Positions 24,206-28,396 of a stretch of DNA of 28,396 bases are shown piece after piece (positions within the stretch are counted from its first letter, which is position 1; each line of letters opens with the position of its first letter). The translations under genes were made by a program, and so were the position numbers. Source of the stretch: a virus. Below the pieces are notes generated by a model. That model saw only the letters and a program-made list of their open reading frames with translations, did no database searches and had not been told where the DNA came from. Where the stretch lies: positions 1 to 28,396 of IMG/VR virus record IMGVR_UViG_3300020446_001207; one strand, given 5' to 3'.

Positions 24206-26218
24206 CTACACTCCTGCATATATTATAAAGTTAAGAGCCATATATGGATTCATTACATTCATTGCTTGTCCTAATGTTTGTTGTGTTTCTATTCCACCAC
24301 TATTAGGTAATGCTTGTCCTGCTCCTACACCAGTTGGTGCATCAAATATAATTGCTTCATTATCATTAGGTGTACCAGATACATCTCTTGTAATATAGTA
24401 CTGATCACCACTATCACCTCTAAGATCATGTTTGTGTTCAGGTAAATTATTTACTTGGATATTAACATCTTCGCTTCCACCTTTAGCTCCTAAAACGTCT
24501 GCGGCTAAGTCAGTAACATTGTCTGCTCCTGTGCCGCCCATATCATCTTTACCAAGAGGAAATCTTCCCCTTAAATCTGGTACGCAAAAATATCCTGCTG
24601 TAGGATTAGCATTATAGGTATATCCAATAACATCAAATAACCGTGTGTATGTAGCAATAGCAAGTTCTTGCCCATAACATAATACCCATCCTAAAGGTGC
24701 GGCTGAGCCTGCATAAGGCGTAACAACTCCTACTGGAGTTACCGGTACCGCGGCTAATAAGTTTTGTCTGTTTATTTTTTTAAGTCCAGTATCACCGGTT
24801 ATTCTATTAATTAAAAATTCATCATCACCTTGTGATTCTTGTACATTAGGTTTACTAGTAACAAAAGCATTACTAATACTTGTAGTAAATGTTTTCAAAC
24901 TTCCGCCGGTTTGGCCGTCAAATACTAAATCTGCCGCACTAACATCTCCAGTAATTCTAAAAGTTGAAGAACTAGTTAATTTGTCTGCTGACCCTGCCCT
25001 ACCACTTACAGTACCACTAACATTTCCTGTTAAGTTTCCTACAAAAGTAGTAGCGTACATATTTGCATATTTTAAAGTTGAAGAACCTACATCTCTTAAG
25101 TTGTTTTGTTCAGGAACAATATTTCTAGTTTGTACTGTTCCTAGTACATCTAAGTCTTGTCCAATGTTTAGGTTTTTACTTACACCTAAACCACCTGCTG
25201 TTGTAATTGCTCCTGTTCCAAAATTTGTGCTTTGAGTTGTATCAGTATTTTTGATAACTCCACTTGCTTTTATATTTCCTGTGACATCTAATGCTTCTTC
25301 AGGAGCAACATTATTAATTCCTATTTTTAAATTACTGTCAACTCTTAATGCTGTTTTTAGTATGCCATCATTTTTAACTTTTACATCAATACTTGAACCT
25401 GCAATATTATGTTGAATTATTCCTGCGTTACCTTCAACACCTATATTCAATTCACTGTTAATTCCGTAGTTTATTCCACTATTGTTTTGCACATTGATAG
25501 GAAATGATGTTGTACTTGCTACATCACCTCTTAAAAAATTTCCTGCCGCTACAGTTGTATTTTGTACTATAAGACTTTCAGCTTTCTCTGCTGTACCAAT
25601 GTATTTAGGTACACCATCTCCTGTCAGGTTAAATGTAGAAAGATTTAAACCAGGTACAATAGTTGAAAAACCTTGTATAGTAACTTTTGGTGTGAAACTA
25701 TCATTTGCTATAATAGCAACCGGTTGGGCCGCAACTTCTATTTTTAAAATATTATATGTTAAATCATCTGTACCCACTACAGTGCTAGGTGTTGCACCAG
25801 TAACTAATCCATCACTAAAGTTTGGTCCTACTAATACCCAACCACTTCCTGTATACAAATAAAGTTGTTGATTGTCTGTATCTACCCATAAATCGCCAAG
25901 TAAACTTTGTCCAGCTTGAGGTTCAGTAGTAGCTTTTTTTAATCCTCCTGATGGTACCCAATTAGTTCCGTCAAACACCTTTAGTTGTTCAACACCAGGA
26001 GTGCTATCATACCAAAGCTGTCCTTCAACAGGTGTAGAAGGTTGAGTTGGACTTGCAAAATTTTCTAGTAAATGTAAAAAATTTTCTGCAATAGCTGTAC
26101 CATATGCTGTAGTATTTCTACCAGGTAATTTCAAAGATGTGCTTTGATTTATTGAACCGTCTTCAATAGTTATTGTACCTTTGTTTGCTTGGTCTGTATA
26201 TGGAATGGTGTATGCCAT
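24206..26218 (-). CDS. Short-tail-fiber-like protein with phage tail-collar domain
   Basis: 670 residues. The N-terminal ~130 residues carry the shared fiber module. The middle has beta-helical repeats (LDVTGNIKASGVI, NLNIGQDLDVLG). Residues from about 497 onward form the C-terminal collar region: GVVTPYAGSAAPLGWVLCYG and PDLRGRFPLG are the signature of the phage tail-collar family found in T4 gp12. An E-H-K-H-D segment near 595-597 matches the His-x-His used in gp12 to bind a metal ion in the trimer. The end, MNPYMALNFIIYAGV, is typical of collar proteins. Probably a receptor-binding fiber at the baseplate. Confidence 0.88.
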   Translation of the reverse strand: MAYTIPYTDQANKGTITIEDGSINQSTSLKLPGRNTTAYGTAIAENFLHLLENFASPTQPSTPVEGQLWYDSTPGVEQLKVFDGTNWVPSGGLKKATTEPQAGQSLLGDLWVDTDNQQLYLYTGSGWVLVGPNFSDGLVTGATPSTVVGTDDLTYNILKIEVAAQPVAIIANDSFTPKVTIQGFSTIVPGLNLSTFNLTGDGVPKYIGTAEKAESLIVQNTTVAAGNFLRGDVASTTSFPINVQNNSGINYGINSELNIGVEGNAGIIQHNIAGSSIDVKVKNDGILKTALRVDSNLKIGINNVAPEEALDVTGNIKASGVIKNTDTTQSTNFGTGAITTAGGLGVSKNLNIGQDLDVLGTVQTRNIVPEQNNLRDVGSSTLKYANMYATTFVGNLTGNVSGTVSGRAGSADKLTSSSTFRITGDVSAADLVFDGQTGGSLKTFTTSISNAFVTSKPNVQESQGDDEFLINRITGDTGLKKINRQNLLAAVPVTPVGVVTPYAGSAAPLGWVLCYGQELAIATYTRLFDVIGYTYNANPTAGYFCVPDLRGRFPLGKDDMGGTGADNVTDLAADVLGAKGGSEDVNIQVNNLPEHKHDLRGDSGDQYYITRDVSGTPNDNEAIIFDAPTGVGAGQALPNSGGIETQQTLGQAMNVMNPYMALNFIIYAGV

Positions 26219-26221
26219 CTA

Positions 26222-26836
26222 TTATTCCTCAGCTAGTCCAGAAAGACTTTGTACTCTAACTGTGTAATCTATTTGTATTAATCTATTCAAACTTTTTTGT
26301 ACAGGGTGAAAAATTACATGTGTAATTAAATTGCCTGGTCCATCTGGATTCCAACTTTTTAGTCCTAATTCATCAAATACATATAAACTAGAAGCATCAG
26401 TAGCAGTATCAAAAGCATCCTGTCCCGAAGGTTCACCGTAATCTAAAAGACAAGTAACCAGTACATCAGTATAATTTGTTCCGCTTACATGCCTAGTTTC
26501 AAGTTTGTTTCTCACAGGATCAACATTATTGATACTTCTATCGTCTACTACTTTAGTATATGTTTGATTATATAAACTTGCATTTGTTCCTGTATTATTT
26601 GGAGTCAAATATGTAATAATACCAGTAGGGTCAACACTTGTACCACCGTTTCCGAAACTCATTTCGTAAATCCAGCCTTTGCCTGCATTTGATAAACTTT
26701 CTGCTAAAGCTATACTCATATTCTCATAATGAATAGCATTACGTTTATCCACGAAGACTTTTTGACTTTCTGGGTCGAAAATCTTAATATGTCCTTGAAC
26801 TAATATTCCACTTTTATCTTTTAATGTATCGGTCAT
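26222..26836 (-). CDS. Virion structural protein, conserved in marine T4-like phages
   Basis: 204 residues. The start, with SGILVQGHIKIFDPESQKVFVD and KRNAIHYENMSIALAESL, is a pattern I recognise from structural proteins encoded beside the fiber genes of marine T4-like phages. It is beta-rich, with a final strand pair (LIQIDYTVRVQSLSG). No enzymatic motif. GGATG precedes the ATG. Probably a baseplate or fiber-connecting component, inferred from position. Confidence 0.72.
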   Translation of the reverse strand: MTDTLKDKSGILVQGHIKIFDPESQKVFVDKRNAIHYENMSIALAESLSNAGKGWIYEMSFGNGGTSVDPTGIITYLTPNNTGTNASLYNQTYTKVVDDRSINNVDPVRNKLETRHVSGTNYTDVLVTCLLDYGEPSGQDAFDTATDASSLYVFDELGLKSWNPDGPGNLITHVIFHPVQKSLNRLIQIDYTVRVQSLSGLAEE

Positions 26837-26853
26837 TTGTCATCCTACTGTGT

Positions 26854-26861
26854 TATTTATC
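26854..26861 (-). promoter_or_regulatory. Candidate T4-like late promoter
   Basis: The minus strand reads GATAAATA, partly inside the last codons of the upstream gene and 18 bases from the ATG at 26836. It is the same word and nearly the same spacing as at 22257-22264. Confidence 0.5.
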
Positions 26862-28396
26862 TTGGTAAGTCAACCTTGGTAGATCGCAAGAATCTAGCAA
26901 TATCGGTATCGCTATTGCTTAGTGTCTTTCCTGTATCATTCCAAATCTTTCCTTGTCTCCTTATAACTATAATTTTCTGATTTTCTAATGGTAAATCAAG
27001 TAAAACCAACTCATTACTGCTTTGTAAACTAAACTCTGCTGGTAATGTTATATCACCTTCCGGTGAATCTTGTGCTATTAAATCAGTGTTTGTACCATAT
27101 GTAGTCCTTAAATTAGTATCTAACTGGTAAGATTGTAAAGTATTTTTGCGTAAGCGTCTTCCTGCAACAAAAACTTCAAATTCATTAACATTTGTTGGAG
27201 TAAAATCTAATTCATATGTTTTTGTTGTACCATCTGCTGTAAATATGGTTGTCAAAGTTTCATCTTTATATGGCAAACTCTTTGCCGCATTTTGATCATA
27301 AACTTCTGTTCCTTCACTATAAACATTTTTTACTCCAGTACCTAAAGTTCCTCTTCTTAAATTCTTGAGATACTGTCCGTCTTTTTTCAAGTATTCTATA
27401 CGTTCTCCTTCAACGAAAATCACGCCAGGATTTTTACTATTAGGCGACGGAGCAGGTAATGTTTCGCCATTCTCTACATAAATCTCTCTATCATACCAAT
27501 TTAAATTTTGCAATAATCTAATATTTTTAGTGCCGTCTAACACTTTATAATGGTTTCTGTTCAATATATCTTTAAACTGTCTCCAACCAAATTTGTTTCT
27601 TAGCAGGTTATTAGCATAATGTATTGTTTCTACATTATCGTTTTCATTTAAACCTTGTAAAAGTTTTATATTCATTTTATCTGAAGTCACAACATAATCA
27701 ACAGATGGATTTAATATTTCGCCATTTACTATTACCCAAACATATTGATCATCAACAGCAGGATATCTCAAAGGAACTATACCTGCTCGTAGCTGTCTTA
27801 ATTCATACCAACCAGGAGTACTTGCATCTGGTATTATTTCTGCATTTAGTTGTTCTATTCTTAGGATATCTTCTGGGAAAGTTACAATACCTAAATCATC
27901 TAATCCTAAACTTGTCTGTCCTGTACCAGTCACTGTTTGCACATATGCGTCTGTATTAGATACAGGTTCTCCAGTACCAAAGTTAGGATCATCAATTCTA
28001 ACATTGTTTAAGAAAATTGCATACCTTTCTCCGGCAAGCAAAGGCACTGGCAAATCAATTTTATCTGTACTTCCATCTAATTGGAATGTTTGTGTGCCTT
28101 CTTTGAAACCTGGAAGCAATTCAGTTCTTTCAACTATATCATAACTCTGCCTATCTAATCCTTGACTATCGTGGTTACTAAATTGCCATACAGTAATTTT
28201 ATCACCGATTTGATAATTTGTATTAATATATAATTCGCCAGGTTTTTTAACAAAATTTCCATTTACATCAAAATAACCATATCTGTAATCACCTCCAGAT
28301 AATGTGCTATCATCCCAACCATTTACAAACACCCTCAACTTATCACCTTCAACACCAACATCATCAGCTAATAAAATTGCACTTCCGCTTTGTTGG
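26857..28396 (-). CDS. Large virion structural protein, 3' part (cut by right window edge)
   Basis: 512 codons are visible and the frame stays open to the right edge, so the true start lies outside; the TTG at 28338 is internal. The sequence is a string of beta-rich modules with a recurring short pattern of the type [VI]-F-V-x-G-R-x-L: RVFVNGWDD, YAIFLNNVRIDD, VWVIVNGEILNPSVDY and FEVFVAGRRLRKN. FGWRQFKDILNRNHYK and the ending DIARFLRSTKVDLPR resemble the C-terminus of very large structural proteins of marine T4-like phages. Probably a tail or baseplate fiber-like component. The exact role is not readable. Confidence 0.75.
   Translation of the reverse strand, partial: QQSGSAILLADDVGVEGDKLRVFVNGWDDSTLSGGDYRYGYFDVNGNFVKKPGELYINTNYQIGDKITVWQFSNHDSQGLDRQSYDIVERTELLPGFKEGTQTFQLDGSTDKIDLPVPLLAGERYAIFLNNVRIDDPNFGTGEPVSNTDAYVQTVTGTGQTSLGLDDLGIVTFPEDILRIEQLNAEIIPDASTPGWYELRQLRAGIVPLRYPAVDDQYVWVIVNGEILNPSVDYVVTSDKMNIKLLQGLNENDNVETIHYANNLLRNKFGWRQFKDILNRNHYKVLDGTKNIRLLQNLNWYDREIYVENGETLPAPSPNSKNPGVIFVEGERIEYLKKDGQYLKNLRRGTLGTGVKNVYSEGTEVYDQNAAKSLPYKDETLTTIFTADGTTKTYELDFTPTNVNEFEVFVAGRRLRKNTLQSYQLDTNLRTTYGTNTDLIAQDSPEGDITLPAEFSLQSSNELVLLDLPLENQKIIVIRRQGKIWNDTGKTLSNSDTDIARFLRSTKVDLPR

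Noticed and set aside
28338-28338. Start of the large virion protein at 28338
   Set aside because: The codon is TTG and the frame remains open to the window edge with similar protein sequence, so it is an internal codon of a truncated gene.

Overview
The window looks like part of a genome of a T4-like, contractile-tailed phage (myovirus type), most likely from a marine host. The evidence is the run of virion and tail-fiber genes at the right end, the tight one-strand packing, the strongly A/T-rich composition, and fiber and small hypothetical proteins that I recognise as types common in marine cyano- and pelagi-myoviruses. The host cannot be named from this sequence. Every supported gene is on the minus strand, so transcription runs from high to low coordinates. 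I see no tRNA, rRNA, CRISPR array, transposase or gene-free stretch above 300 bases.

Right third (about 19728-28396): late structural module. In transcription order it holds the 3' part of a large virion protein cut by the window edge, a 204-residue virion protein, three consecutive fiber-like proteins that share an N-terminal module (one with a T4 gp12-like tail-collar domain), and a 319-residue virion protein. Three of these genes follow short gaps containing a T4-like late-promoter word (GATAAATA or a close variant).

Middle (about 14527-19715): a consensus sigma70-type promoter (TTGACA, 17 bp, TATACT) sits in the 63-bp gap after the structural genes. It opens a chain of 20 genes that overlap or nearly abut, consistent with one polycistronic unit. 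The chain starts with a small conserved phage protein, two related DXD glycosyltransferase-like proteins, an unknown protein, a tandem-duplicated glycosyltransferase-like protein, a methyltransferase-like protein and a 74-residue unknown.

Left half (1-14534): a dense enzyme cluster. It contains eight complete radical SAM proteins and the start of a ninth. Six of the nine carry a SPASM/twitch-like cysteine module in front of the radical SAM core. Interleaved are an SGNH-hydrolase-like protein, a QueC-like PP-loop ATPase, a fold-type-I PLP enzyme, two related 2-oxoglutarate/Fe(II) oxygenase-like proteins and two related nitroreductase-like flavoproteins. The ninth radical SAM gene has its own perfect-consensus promoter (TTGACA, 17 bp, TATAAT), placed so that its mRNA would be nearly or completely leaderless.

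The enzymes together look like a phage-encoded biosynthetic or modification pathway: radical C-H chemistry, transamination, ATP-dependent activation, oxidation, reduction, methylation, glycosyl transfer and ester chemistry. Product and target are unknown. Proximity to fiber genes suggests decoration of virion or host surface glycans, while the early-type promoters also allow a small molecule or nucleotide modification made during infection.
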